Source: Odiellus spinosus (taxonomy: Eukaryota > Arthropoda > Arachnida > Opiliones > Phalangiidae). From it: a DNA stretch of 64,000 nt. Below the pieces are notes generated by a model that saw only the letters and a list, made by a program, of their open reading frames with translations, ran no database searches and had not been told where the DNA came from. The DNA lies in the NCBI GenBank assembly GCA_963920705.1, contig OY987230.1:8875185-8939184 (forward strand), given 5' to 3'. Position numbers and translations under genes: made by a program. How positions within the stretch are numbered: the first letter of the stretch is position 1; each line of letters opens with the position of its first letter. Of this stretch, positions 49,206-64,000 are shown in pieces.

Positions 49206-49809
49206 TAGGGCCCGCCCATAGGCCCGCCTGGCCTGCGGACGTCTTCTGAGCTTAAAACGATACAAATGCGGTCTATGTGTGCAACGGGGTCGAAACACTA
49301 GGACACATAATCTGCCACTGTCCAGGGAGACCCGCGCGGCCTTCGATGCAGGTGCAAATAATGGTGCGATTTAACCTGCATTCGCACCAGCACCTATACA
49401 CATGATGGTGTTGGAGCACGGAAAGAGTTCGCACTCATTAACTCCAAAATAGTATTAGGAATATTATGGTCAACCGGCCCGGGCGCTTAGCCCCTATAAC
49501 CCATTCTGTTTCAAACCCGGGCAAGCTCCTGCTGCGTATACAACCAAGTTGGGAAGACAACCTTCATATGCTTCAAAATTATGAGTTTTCCATTAAAGAA
49601 ACAACTTTGACGTCATAATATGTTTTACTCGGGCTATACCATGGTATATACTTACTCTGGAACTGGTAGTAGTTCCATCATGGCGCTCGTCATTGAAATT
49701 TGAGTTACACAACGTTATAAGCTTAACTAATGCTTAACATAGATTAATATTTGGAATTTTATCCAGAATTTGCTTTAAAAATAACAGTTAAAGAGTTTAT
49801 TTTGTTATC

Positions 49810-52118
49810 ATGGTGGACGAATCGGATGAAAATGAATCAAAAACTGAGGTCAAAACGATAGATGTTCAGGTAATTGTGACAAGGCCTAGGGAAAAATTAA
49901 ATCGCAGATTCGCAGCCTTTACGGAATCACGATTCACGAAAACTGTCTTTTCCTCTTGATTTTCCTTATCTATTATGATTAATTTTGCTTAGAATGAAAA
50001 AAACAACGTTGTTGAAGAGACTAAACAAATGAATCCAACTCCACAAACTTTTGACAAAGAAACCTTGGTAAATATACTAGGGCATATTAAAAATTGAGGC
50101 AATAAAAGGAAATAAAGTATAGAATTTATTAACAATCACTTGATGTTTATAAAGATTACGACAGCTGTACACTTCCTTCAAAGTCCCAAAGTTAAGGGTA
50201 TTCCACTCTCTCAAAAAAGGGTTTTTTTACTTCGAAAAGGTGAGATTTCAAATAATATACATGAAATTTAATTTTAATATTAAATAAGGCTCTAATATGC
50301 ACTTGTAGGTCTTACAAATGAAGATATAGATGTAGCAGTTGAAAGAGTTAAAATGTGGGAAGGGAAATCCCCGCAATTGAATACCAGCGGAGTAGATGGT
50401 TACTCAAACAGTTTAGTTCCTTATCACCAAGGTATTAATCCAAAATTTTGTTAAACATAGACATGGGTGAAATAGTTTTTATTTATAGGTGGCCCAGTTA
50501 TGGTTTATCAACAGCCACCGACATCATTATGGTACCGATGGAGAGAGTTATGTTCCTCGTTAATGGTCATAGGTGCCACATTTTACGGGTGCTATTTTGT
50601 TTTTAAGGTATAATATTCATTCTTTTGGATACGATAATCATTCTTAAGATTGTTACTTATGGACTTTAAAACTCCTTCAGAGATATATCGAGCCACTATT
50701 ATTAGGCAAAACAAAGCAGGAAGAAGATAGAATGTCTAAAATTGAGCGGCACTTAAACGAGCTAAACAAATCCTTAACTCAACTAAGACATTCTCTAGTT
50801 TGTGTCGAATCTACGCTATGCAAGCAGAAAAGTGACGAAATGGTAATTTGTAGTGTATCATTAAGTAAATAGTTTAAAGTTAGTGAAATTAATGTTTTGC
50901 TTGAAATATTTCAGGTTTCATTGACAAGCGATTCTACAATTCCAGCTCAAGACTTGTTGGGCGATATTCGAGGAGATATCTCTTCCATTAAATCCTTGTT
51001 ATTGAGCCGGAATCAATTTCCAGCGGCTCCAACATCCAGTTTAAGTATTCCGGCTTGGCAATTGAAACAACGAGAGGAAGAAAAAGTCACAACCCAAAAT
51101 GGTAAAGATAATCAAGAAGAGGAAGAAGAAACAAAACTGGAACACTTAGAAAACTCCGAAATAACTAATGGTTCTGAAGAATCTTTGAAAAGTTCAGAAG
51201 AGGTATATCTAATCTAGAGAGACAGTTTATTTAGTTTCGCTTCATATTGGTGAAATATTGTAAAAATAATTTAAATTTTTACAATTTCTTGTCAATATTG
51301 AATTGAAATTATCTCTTTTGCATACCTTAAGGGAGAATGAAGCCAAACAATTGATTTTAAAGAAAGTCAAATCATTTTAAAGAAAGTCAAATCACTTTAA
51401 AATGATTAAATATTAAACTAGAAATCAAGTTAAAGGAGGCTTAACGAGGATCCGTGTAGAGTTATAAATCTTTCTGATGAACTCTACAGCCAATTACTCA
51501 AGAAGCGTTTGCTTCTTTCCCCCAGCGAAATTAGTCTTAAGAGACTCTAGTTGGATGGTTCTGTTTATCTGCGAGGTTTCAAACTTTCTATGGATCCTCG
51601 TTAAGCCTAGTTTCTAAGCAGGGTTGGCATAGACCTCGAAAAGTTAAGGGAAAGAAGACAGAAGATTGACTGATGGGTCGGACCTACACAAAAATTTGTA
51701 CAGGATGTTCAAATCACGGATTGATTTTGCATTTAAGAAATTTCGCTATTTTTGGAGTGATTTTGCTTTTTGGGAATGATTTTCAAAATCAAAATCATGA
51801 AATTATTTTGCTCTCGGTGTATGCGATTTTTGTAAATTGATCCTCCATATAAAGTATGGCAGCGACCTCACCATATTCACACTCCCAATGGGAGTATATA
51901 TGGGTATCAGACTGCTATCATATCTGAAAGTTCAGAACTTCAAAATTACTCCACAAATGAGTAAATTGGGTCTATTTTATCAGTAAGGTACCGATATTCA
52001 CTCATTGTCAGGCTTCAGTCTCTCTTTAATTCACAAGTGTTTAATATTTTATATTTGTTAGGGATTTGACAAGTTATCAAATGGCATTAATCTGAATGGG
52101 AATGTAAGTGATCATTGA
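49810..52118 (+). CDS. PEX14: Peroxin-14, peroxisomal import docking protein
   Basis: Exons: 49810-49869, 49993-50067, 50155-50239, 50309-50431, 50489-50607, 50681-50842, 50915-51202 and 52062-52118. Phases agree, giving 322 residues. If the donor at 51203 is not used, exon 7 reads on to a stop at 51217 and the protein has 308 residues. Residues about 45-85 are the conserved N-terminal helical domain that binds PEX5 and PEX19 (TTAVHFLQSPKVKG, RVFLLRKGLTNEDIDVAV). About 133-151 is a hydrophobic membrane segment (LCSSLMVIGATFYGCYFVF). About 155-210 is a coiled coil. The tail is acidic and poorly conserved. The family forms the docking complex with PEX13 on the peroxisomal membrane. AATAAA at 52423 supports the longer transcript. 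The identity is secure; the last exon is not. Confidence 0.9.
51327..51612. repeat. Family B-related element in the last PEX14 intron/3' region
   Basis: The left end is TTAAGGGAGAATGAAGCC. An inner exact inverted pair lies at 51438-51455 (GGCTTAACGAGGATCCGT) and 51590-51607 (ATGGATCCTCGTTAAGCC, one mismatch), with a further TAGAGTT/AACTCTA pair inside. The expected outer right end was not found, so the copy is truncated. Confidence 0.65.
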
Positions 52119-52422
52119 TCAATCGTTGAAATCTGGACAGGAAAAAAAAACTGTTATCTGATTCTAAAAAAAAAAAGTTTCATTCCTCATTCTGCGTGAA
52201 TTTTTCTCCTCGAAAATTCTTTTTCCAATATTTACTCCTACTTTTACCAATGAGTAAAAGCTGTATACAGAAATAATCTACTACAAAAATAAGGTTTAAA
52301 AATTAAAACTTTACATTATGAAATGGAAGGGAGGGGGGTGATAATTTCATATTGAAATACAAATACTTATTCTATGCATTTTTATTACTTTTTGATCCCA
52401 ATCCTTATCTTTAATTTAATAA

Positions 52423-52428
52423 TAAACC
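52423..52428 (+). terminator. Poly(A) signal of PEX14 (long form)
   Basis: AATAAA lies about 305 bp beyond the stop at 52118. No AATAAA occurs between the alternative stop at 51217 and the repeat at 51327. Confidence 0.5.
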
Positions 52429-52977
52429 GTAAGAATTATAAATACGAATTGTGATTGTAAATAATTTTGATCATTATTCACGGAGAGTATAATAATGCAC
52501 TGTAATAGGAAGTGATTTTAATATATGATTATGTGGGGCTTCATTTTAATTGTTACTAGTGTGAAAAATTTCAACTTTGAAGTTGATAAAATAGAGTAAA
52601 TGAGTGATACTGTATTAAACTTGAAACGTTTTATTTACTAGAAGCTATTGTTTACTTGATATTTTTATAAAGTAATGAAATTATAAGGAAATCCGTCCAT
52701 TGTTTTAGACCCTAAGCCTTGGCTTAGCAGACGACAGTGATTTGTCAATGTTTTTTTTTGTAGTATTTTTAAAAAAAAAAGTCAAATTCAGTATCATTTT
52801 TAAAATAAATTCTCAAGGAAATTAGGAAAAACACAATGTTTGAGTTAAGTCAATTAACTGACCACAAATCCAGTAGACCCTCAAGCATTAAATTTTTGAA
52901 ACTGGACATTAATTTGTTTAATGATACCGCACTGGGAAAAATAAAATGTGATTGGATTATGTCACCACTAATTGTTT

Positions 52978-53120
52978 AAAGGCCCTATATGTTAGGAAAA
53001 TTGCACCTTTAAAATCATCTTCCCTTTTGCTTTGACTAAATTGACTGTACAATTTGGTTTTTATGGGCAATGTCGTCTGCTAAGCAAGAAATGAAGTCGA
53101 CTTTAAAGGAGCTTGCTGGC
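52978..53120. repeat. Family C copy
   Basis: The copy starts TTAAAGGCCCTATATG, with CTGTACAATTTGG, GTCGTCTGCTAAGCAAGAAA and GTCGACTTTAAAGG landmarks. The right end is diverged. Confidence 0.65.
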
Positions 53121-53335
53121 TATACATAGTTTTCACTAAAGTGGGTAAGTGCCGTTCCCCCCATGTTGCCAACCACTTGTGAGTGCAGAGGGAAAGGCTA
53201 GAGTTCAGTTTTGAAACTGATCTGTTCTGAACTGCACTCACAAGCTCCTGGCAACCTGGGAATGAAAGCAAAGCTGGGTAAGAGGGGTGGAATTATCTTT
53301 TGCCCCTTTACTGAAAACTATGTATATACATTTAT

Positions 53336-53482
53336 TTAAAGGGAGAAATAAGTATTAAAAGTGATTCGCTGATTTCCTATTGATTCCTTATCTTATATCT
53401 TAATATTGGTTTGTAAAGTTTTTACTAGAGAAGATAAGGAATTTATAGAAAAATTACTAGTCAGGCTGCATTCTCCCTTTAG
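53336..53482. repeat. Short (147 bp) family B MITE
   Basis: The left TTAAAGGGAGAAATAAG and the right GCTGCATTCTCCCTTTAGC are inverted ends of the family B type. The words GATTCCTTATC and GATAAGGAAT pair near the ends. The inner palindrome of the longer copies is absent. Confidence 0.65.
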
Positions 53483-53539
53483 CACGGCCGGAAATGCTAG
53501 TAGCTTGTACAATCGTTGCCTAATTATAGCGTAGGCAAC

Positions 53540-53670
53540 GGTACAATCCATTCTGAAACCATTCGAAAGCCATTTTTCCAAAACTCGATTTATAATCAGA
53601 GAATGGCCACAGAATATATTAATTTTCGATCGAAAACTAGATTTCGAATGGATGGAATCCCTGAGCAAGA
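53540..53670. repeat. Family I inverted-repeat element
   Basis: Left: CATTCTGAAACCATTCGAAA. Right: ATTTCGAATGGATGGAATC, roughly inverted. TTTTCGATCGAAAACTAG lies between them. Related to 49105-49205. Confidence 0.5.
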
Positions 53671-53689
53671 ACGGAAATAAGCACTTTAT

Positions 53690-53815
53690 ATTGATCTCGT
53701 GGCCAACTCAGGAATTTATCTTTAGAATTGCTAAAAAAATCCATAGGCTATTTGTATACGCGCGTGACGTCGGAGTTGCTCCTCATATCATTGAATAAGC
53801 ACTTATTATCAGGTT
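53690..53815. repeat. Family G fragment
   Basis: TTGATCTCGTGGCC, GAATTTATCTTTAGAATTG and GCGTGACGTCGG-type words match one arm of the family G foldback elements. The other arm is missing. Confidence 0.5.
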
Positions 53816-54405
53816 TTTAAATTTAAATGGTTACAGAAATAGGGCTGGACTCGGGACTCACTTGATGAGACCACTATAGTGCGTGAAAAAAAATAAAATA
53901 ATAATAATAAGATTGTGATTGGCTAAAAATGTTTTTGAACATTTTTTTTAGGCTCTCAGCATCCTCTATTCTTTACTACCGAGGAAAAGTAAAGTCAAGC
54001 GCTATCGCTGCCATTAGTATTTCACGTTAAGTTATTATCGGCGAAGCCACGGAAGGAAGGAGGTGTTACCCCGCGCTTGAAGTTAATTTCGACCGGCTCC
54101 AGAAATTTAATCAACTCATAATTCTTAATCATAACTGTGAAAATTGGCTTCATTTACCATGCTTTAATTGATAGGTATTTAAATATTTTTTTTACTCAGA
54201 ATTTATTTAATATTGTATAGTATATACTCTTAAAAGTGTGTTTAAATGTATATTTGCTAAGCCTTGGCTTAAGTATGAATTGAAATTCCTTGAAATTTGG
54301 CCCTTTGCGGAGAGGTCATGAATTAAGGGGTGGATCTTTTGAATAGGTTGTTACCCTACCATGCTAATTGTTGGATTTTATATAAGTTGACAGACAAAGC
54401 TTTGA

Positions 54406-58120
<3,715 letters not shown>

Positions 58121-58180
58121 AAAAATGGCAAAGAGATCCGGAAAAAGTGTTCGACATTTGTGGATTGTTTAATATGGTAG

Positions 58181-58186
58181 AATAAA
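58181..58186 (+). terminator. Poly(A) signal of AP-2 mu
   Basis: AATAAA lies 61 bp after the stop codon. Confidence 0.6.
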
Positions 58187-58719
58187 TTAAGAAGAAACAA
58201 AAAACTCATCTTATTGTTGCAACATTCCAAGTTTGCACAGTTTTCTTTCGTTAATCTACTTTATTATATCTGATATACTGCGCCTGTCTTTTGTTTTCCA
58301 TTTACCGGTTTAGATTAAATAAGTTAAACATAGTTAAGCCGTTATTTTACATAAATATAAACATTTCTATTTTTTCCTAATTTAAATTTTTTTTGGGGAA
58401 TGTCTCTCCCCTCTTTGAAAAATTAAAATTTCTTCGCTTGTTCAACGTGTTATAAATCATAAAATTATTATGAATTGTGTAAAACCCAATTGGTAATCAT
58501 AATAACCAAAATAAAATAGTTGTAAAAATAAATTTAACAAAAAACTATGGATATTAAAGAAAAACCTGTTATTTAAGTGTGAAATTTAAAAATTTGGTTC
58601 TTGGTTCCAATTTATTTCTCACGAAATTGTTAAGGGAGTGTGAAACTCTGACCCAAGAGGGATGGTGAAATTTGACTACTAACATGCTTTGAATTTTTTT
58701 TTTTTTTATTTAAATTCGT

Positions 58720-59160
58720 CCTCATGCCTTGAAAAACTGTTGCGATTAATAATCCCCCTTACTATATTTCTAAATTATTAGAATTAAACTATTCCCTGGG
58801 ACCAGTGACCCTCAGTTTTTGAATTCAATAGACTGGTTTTTCACTTAAATTTGTCTTATTTCTAAACCTGATAACAGGAGTTCACTAAAATCAGGGAAAG
58901 CAAGGTTGGGCTTGAGTAGATGATTATTTTTCACTTTGGTTTATCCCAAGCTTGGAAGAATATATTTTTTTCTATAGTCTAGACCAGTGACTCGTGGTGT
59001 TAATAAACTGGTCCAATAAGTATTCCCCTCAATATATTTAAAAAATTATATAATTAATAAACTAGTCCCTGGGACCAGTGATCCTCTGGTCCAATCAGTT
59101 ATTAATCTAGTTTTTGACTTGTTTTATTTTAAAGCCTGACTATACTCCCTTTAAACAAAA
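58720..59160. repeat. Direct duplication, ~273-bp step
   Basis: The word CTGGGACCAGTGA occurs at 58796 and 59069, each preceded by ATATTT..AATTA-type sequence with CCCC upstream and followed by CTGGTTTTT / CTAGTTTTTGAC and TTTTATT/TCTTATT blocks. The two halves are moderately diverged. A third partial unit (CTAGACCAGTGACTCG) lies near 58980. Confidence 0.6.
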
Positions 59161-59639
59161 TTGAGTTTATAAGTTTAAAACCGTGTTCCTTGGGTAACAA
59201 AAGTTAAGTTTTGATTAAGTTTGTTTTATTTTAATAATATTCAAACTTATATATTACATGCAATATTTCACGGGGTGTGCACCCGCATTGCCTCACTTCC
59301 GAAAACGTGATTAATTTTCCGTTCTGCCATTTTTTTTATAATGATCTTTGCGCACGCAAACTCATTTTAATATTAAACATGGTATTTATTCAGCATTGGT
59401 GGCGTTGCAGTAACGTGGTTTTTGAACTAACGTCTTTTATACAATAAGCAGCACTTGTCACTTAAGTCGAAAAGGGTGGTTTGTAATACTCGGTAGAGTC
59501 AAGTATGATTGGTTTGTGCGTGCGATCATAATGGGAGGAACGAGATTACTTGTCATTGTTAAATAAAACTAGTACTAGGTTTCACTATGGTGACGAAGTA
59601 CGCTGGTACCAGTAACCTTTTGTCAATCGTGAAGTCGTG

Positions 59640-60076
59640 ATTTTTCAAACGTGAGTCGTCAGTGAACTATAGCCGCAAATACACCTCTCGGATTATACAT
59701 TACGGACAAAAATTCCGCTTTCTAGGTTGTTTTCTCGTGTTAAAACTATGGACTAAGATATGGATAACGAATTGAAATAGGTATGAATTTCTAATTTATT
59801 AATTATTTAGTGTAATTAAGGCGTAAAAGTTATGTTTAGAGTTAAGCCTTGGCTTCTGTCGTCGGCGGGAATACGAAGCCAAGGCTTCACGATTGCCAGC
59901 ATCTGATTTCTTCCCCCCCAAATCCCAATCCCCTGTAAATTGAATTCCTTATGCACGTTAGAAATGGGAGTCGACCAAGTTCGCCTAATTAAAGATTACA
60001 GTCTTATTATTATAGGCTATTTATTAACGAAGTAACTCACCAGTAAATTCATTCGCGAGTATTTTTAAACTCTAAA
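59640..60076 (+). promoter_or_regulatory. Candidate 5' leader of aPKC
   Basis: A plausible untranslated exon ends at a GTATGA donor near 59780. An acceptor (ATTATTATAG) at about 60015 precedes the start codon by some 60 bp. This is inferred from splice-like words only. The stretch also contains the AAGCCTTGGCTTC hairpin listed separately. Confidence 0.35.
59841..59893. repeat. Short hairpin of the AAGCCTTGGCTT word
   Basis: AAGCCTTGGCTTC on the left and GAAGCCAAGGCTT on the right form a 13-bp inverted repeat with a loop of about 23 bp (TGTCGTCGGCGGGAATAC). The same 12-mer occurs singly at about 10934, 32312, 52713 and 54261. Confidence 0.7.
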
Positions 60077-61762
60077 ATGTCATTCAAAAACGCTGTGACC
60101 TCTTCCGATGGTCATGAAATTAGAGTCAAAACCGCTTATCAAGGGTAAGCCATTATTATCTAACTTCTTTAAAATTGTTTCTTCCCATAATATAAACGAA
60201 TCTTTATTGATTTCTGAATGTTATGTTAATATAGCGGTATTATGGTCACCTATATTGAACCTGGAATTTCTTTAGAAGAATTGTGTAATGAAATGCGAGA
60301 TATTTGTAAATTTACGCTCGAACAACCTTTTACAATGAAATGGGTTGATGAGGAAGGTAAGCTGAGTATTTTTTTACTAGAACAATATATTCTTAACCAT
60401 CGCGTGAATTCCCTGATTTTTAAATGTTAATTATTAGTTAAGTCTGACGGAACTTACGCAAGCTTAGTAATGATAGGAAATGTAAATATAATTTATTTCA
60501 ATATCGTGCCTGGTAGTACCGGTCAGCATCCTGTACCGGCAACCAGCTAGATCTATTATATTCCCAAATTTTATTTAAACATTGCCCCTAAGCATTTGTA
60601 TCCTGTTTCAGTTTGAGAGAGACTAGTTTAATCAGAGGGTAATACTGTCCCATTCTATCGATTCTGGAACACAGAAAAGGAAGCTAGGTCTATCATTAAT
60701 GTATATATACCAACCTTGAAACTAGATATAAGAATAATGTAAATGTATCTGCTGTCATATTATTTAACAGCATTAAAAAATTTAAATCTCTAGAAATTCC
60801 ATAAAATAGCTGTTTGATCATTAGCCCCTTTTTTTATTTATTAGGTACAAATGATTGCTTTTTTTTATTATTTTAAAAGTAGGAAATGAAAAATTATATC
60901 AAACAGGTTTAGTAAGTTTTTCCTTCTACTTCTAAACAGTTAGGCTTAGTGGAAATCTCAATTTATCTCTTATTAAAAGCATTCCATGCCTTTGTCTAGA
61001 ATTTGATACCCTTATGGTCTATTTTAAAGAAAAATTAAGTTAGAGGATTTTTTTTTTTTTCTATATTTTGAACTTTGTACTTTTGTGCAATATTTATTTA
61101 ACTTTTTTTTTTTTTTTTTCTTCTTTTCTGCTTAGCTAAAGGGAAGAGTGTTTCTTATCAGTTAAAAAAAAAGTATATCATTCTAGAAGCTAGGCTATAG
61201 TCCCAATTATAAATGTTGCTTCTTATCATTCTCTCTTTTCTAATATAAAAGTTATAAATATTTTTCACAAGTCACCTGTAGAGGGGCTGTTTCTTAAAGA
61301 AATCTCTTTTTAAGTTGTCGCGCGATGAAACAGCGCGTTTTGTATACGAAGCTAGAATTGCTATTATTAATAGTACGCGTAAATGTAAAATGTTTTGCGG
61401 CGGAGGTTTGCGTATAACTGCCTTGAAAGCCTTTTTTAAAAGTCAGTCTGTTGCATAAGTTGGTAGTATGAACTTCCGCAACATTGTTAATTACTTTTTC
61501 AGTTTTTCTTAAGCCTAATTTATTTAATCTGTATTTTTCCTTTTTGTTAAAGGAGATCCTTGTATAATATCAACTCAAGCTGAATTAGATGAAGCTATTA
61601 GGTTATACGAAGTTAATAAGGATTCTGAAATTACAATTCATGGTATTTAATGTTCATTCTTTTTAATTATTAGAGTAAGTGTGTTTAGGATCTAATTTTA
61701 ATTTATTTCAGTATTTCCGAGCATTCCAACGGTACCAGGCTTACCATGCCAAGGGGAAGACA
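60077..61762 (+). CDS. aPKC: Atypical protein kinase C, N-terminal part (runs off the window)
   Basis: Four coding exons: 60077-60144, 60235-60356, 61553-61642 and 61712-61762, in consistent phases. They give the first 110 residues and end with one base of the next codon before GTAAGT. The PB1 domain occupies about 14-98 ([40 protein letters not shown]) with the OPCA-type acidic motif that binds Par6 and p62. The sequence then leads to [17 protein letters not shown], as in insect aPKC. The pseudosubstrate, C1 and kinase domains should lie beyond position 64000; no further exon was found to the edge. aPKC acts with Par3 and Par6 in cell polarity at the cortex. The start ATG gives a short N-terminus ([10 protein letters not shown]); alternative first exons are common in this gene and may exist upstream. 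Confidence 0.95.
60357..61552 (+). other. aPKC intron 2, no gene seen
   Basis: In-phase 1.2 kb intron, AT-rich with T runs near 61050 and 61100. Nothing else was recognised. Confidence 0.5.
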
Positions 61763-62439
61763 GTAAGTTGCATTTTATTATTTTGTAACGACTAAAGAGA
61801 AAAGGTTTTTGGGGTGAAATTGAAACAAAACGTTTCGTTAATATACTTGTTTGAGAAATAAAATTATAATGCCCACGAGTCAGGGTTCATACAAACTTGA
61901 CAAAAATTCGGGGAATTATCAGGGAATCACTTAAACATTTTGCATAAATCAAGGAAGTAAGATTAGTTCATCATAAACTTCAGCTAAATTTGTAGTTTTC
62001 GTTGCGGTTTTTCACTAAAATATGGCGTAAATTCACTTGTAAAATCTGCATGCATCGCCAAATTATAAAGTGAATTTATTCGTTATTTATAAGACGCTCT
62101 TTCACATAAATAAACCTAACTTGAAAAAGTCAGGAATTTTATTTCAGTTATTTTTTTAGTACAAACCTTAATAGACATGTTCTAACTATGCATATAAATT
62201 TCAAAGCTCTTATTATTTATGCATAGATAAGAAAGGAATAGATTGTAGGCCCTATCTTGACTTGGGCTCATGAGTCACATTTCCGTTGAACGTGGTCATT
62301 TTATATATAAGCTATGCCAGAACTTCCATTTGTGATTTATGGAGTAAATTTAGTCTTTTGGCTTTGACTGTGGGGATAGGAGCTTGCTTCCCTTACTGAA
62401 AAAAGTTAGTCTGATTTGAAGAGGTCCTCAAGAACATTA

Positions 62440-62580
62440 CAAAAGTCTTAGTGAAGTCTTTCAGACTTCCCAAAGTTTTTTAATGAAAGACTTCCCCAAG
62501 TTTTCTTGACATAATGAAAGACTTCCCCAAGACCTCTTAAGGCTACGTAAGACACCTGAAAGACTTCCCTGTTAAGGCAA
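62440..62580. repeat. Imperfect tandem repeat with GAAAGACTTCCC
   Basis: The word GAAAGACTTCCC(CAAG) occurs three times, with related AGTCTTTCAGACTTCCC upstream. The spacing is about 34-50 bp. It lies in aPKC intron sequence. Confidence 0.6.
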
Positions 62581-62729
62581 AATTTTTTTGTTAAGAGTTT
62601 TCGTAGTATACCTAGTTCTTACAGGTCCTAGGAAAGTCAGGGAATTTGTAAATGGGTTCAAAAGGTGAGGTTATATCCAAAAACTTAATGGTAACTACTA
62701 GCTGAAAATATTTGCTTAGTAAAGGAATT

Positions 62730-62800
62730 AGTTGCGTTCTTCCTCGCTTGGCAAACGACACTGGAAATTAATTGTACAGTCCAAAGCTAGGCTGTGTGAT
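62730..62800 (-). repeat. Family C fragment (inverted)
   Basis: CTTGGCAAACGACA, AATTGTACAGTC and AAAGCTAGGCTGTGTG are the complements of the family C interior. No TTAA end is left. Confidence 0.45.
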
Positions 62801-63009
62801 GCTTTTCATGAGGCGGATAGGTCCATTAAAAAATTTAGTTTTTCATATTCTGAGGAAACTATTGGATTTTCTTATCTCTAAGGTGGCTTTCCATTTCACC
62901 AAAAATAGTCTGGGAAAAACCTTGAAAAGTTCTAAAAATTCATTAAAAAAATAATTGTATGAACCCTGATGATATGTAACCAGGATCATCACTCAAGTTT
63001 TAATTTACC

Positions 63010-63510
63010 GCCACAAAACATTATTGTTTATTGATTTATTATCGTTTAAATAGGCCTTATCCATTAGTAAAAATAAATATCAAGCCAATATTAATCTAGA
63101 AATAAGTTTATTTACTTGAAAAAAGAAGGCTTAACAGGGATCCATGGTGACTTTGATATCTCGCCATTATCAAGTCTCCAGTCAATGAGCTCCTCTTAAC
63201 CTTCCTGCGCAGTTGTGCTCTTCAAGCCTGTACATATAATTTCCCAAAGAAATAAACCTCTGTTTAAACCTTATTATAAGTATCAGAAGAAAAGGGGGTA
63301 GGCATCCTTCAGTATCAGGCATACGAAGGATGATGACCCATCGCTATCGCTGAGCAGTAAAAGCGTTGGGTCATCCCCCTTTGTATGCCTGATATTGAAG
63401 GAAACATACCCCATTTCTTCCGTCAAAAAGTCTTATTGTCAGAATAAAGCACCTAGTGCTTCTCAGATGATTCGCCAAGACTAATGGATCCCTGTTAAGC
63501 CTACTTTGGA
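63010..63510. repeat. Family B element with three nested inverted pairs
   Basis: TTATCGTTTAAATAGGCC marks the outer left end. A perfect 18-bp pair lies at 63128-63145 (GGCTTAACAGGGATCCAT) and 63484-63501 (ATGGATCCCTGTTAAGCC). Inside, another pair of about 40 bp at roughly 63302-63345 and 63371-63415 holds CAGTATCAGGCATACGAAGG on the left and TTTGTATGCCTGATATTGAA on the right. The outer right end is not clear. Confidence 0.7.
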
Positions 63511-63912
63511 ATTCCCACCTAATAAGTTCGTGTTAGTTTTACCTGAATGAAACAAGTTATAGCCATTTTGACTCCTATTTTGTTATATCCAGTTACTTGG
63601 GTATGGGCCTAGTTTAAGAGGACATTCTTTGGTTATAACGAAATGTATTTTGGCTTTTTTGTTATAGCCAATGACTTTTTACGCTTTTTTAGGTTTAACT
63701 AAAGAAACTTTGTTAGAAGTATCTTACACTTTAGAGTACTTTTTAGAGTTAAATTTTAAACTATATTTCATTGGATCATCAACTCTCTTTTCTCAAGAGC
63801 TTTCTTCGAACAGATTTAGGCCAAACGAGTCTAGTTCGTGACTTTCATAATTAACTACAAAGTGAAATCCTTCGGTGATTTGTTTTGATTCGGTATAAGT
63901 CCAAATCAGTTA

Positions 63913-63918
<6 letters not shown>

Positions 63919-63942
<24 letters not shown>
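63919..63942. repeat. Poly-A tract near right edge
   Basis: A run of about 24 A residues in the aPKC intron. No element body was recognised to its left. Confidence 0.7.
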
Positions 63943-63943
<1 letters not shown>

Positions 63944-64000
63944 TAATAATATTAAATGAAATGACGAGACTGCCACCCTCGTAGCAGTCTCATTAATTTA

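Larger units (their letters stand above)
47334..49809. promoter_or_regulatory. Head-to-head region between GPCPD1 and PEX14
   Basis: The start codons of GPCPD1 (-) and PEX14 (+) are 2.5 kb apart, so both promoters should lie here. The GC-richer patch at about 47875-48060 may belong to GPCPD1. A longer plus-strand frame at 48764-49249 has no recognisable product and overlaps a repeat, so it was not annotated. No core promoter motif could be assigned with confidence. Confidence 0.4.

Noticed and set aside
48764..49249. 161-codon plus-strand frame between GPCPD1 and PEX14
   Set aside because: No family resemblance, no splice context, and it overlaps a family I repeat. It is most likely chance.

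Overview
The window is animal nuclear DNA, AT-rich and intron-dense, with six recognisable protein-coding genes separated and interrupted by non-coding sequence full of small inverted-repeat elements. The proteins resemble those of insects and other arthropods (for example, the aPKC N-terminus carries the RVKTAY and EICKF-like stretches of insect aPKC), so I infer an arthropod, probably an insect. I cannot name the species. No prokaryotic, viral or CRISPR feature was seen, and no intact transposase gene.

Layout: 1-6.0 kb is intergenic and rich in MITE-like foldback repeats. A KLHL17-type BTB-Kelch gene (+) runs from 6600 to 30133, with one 19.3 kb first intron that holds most of the repeats and a second GC-rich island near 16.5 kb. 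PRPF4, the U4/U6 snRNP WD40 protein (+), lies at 32373-35873. GPCPD1, a CBM20 plus GDPD glycerophosphodiesterase (-), lies at 37685-47333. PEX14 (+) begins at 49810 and ends at 51217 or, more likely, 52118. AP-2 mu (+) occupies 54418-58120. The first four coding exons of atypical PKC (+) lie at 60077-61762, and that gene continues past the right edge.

All exon boundaries were placed by hand from GT/AG sites, checked for phase, and compared with the remembered shape of each family. Every gene assembles into a continuous frame without a frameshift. The genes are housekeeping or cell-biological (ubiquitin ligase adaptor, splicing, phospholipid turnover, peroxisome import, endocytosis, polarity) and do not form an operon-like functional unit. 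GPCPD1 and PEX14 are head to head, and PEX14, AP-2 mu and aPKC run in the same direction.

The accessory content is the less ordinary part. There are at least seven families of short non-autonomous elements. Two have clear 8-bp target duplications (hAT-like), and several end in TTAA. There are also nested palindromes, a 1.2 kb foldback element, and minisatellites in introns. I found no convincing new biological system. The best leads are the repeat families, the possible internal promoter of the Kelch gene, and the alternative PEX14 C-terminus.
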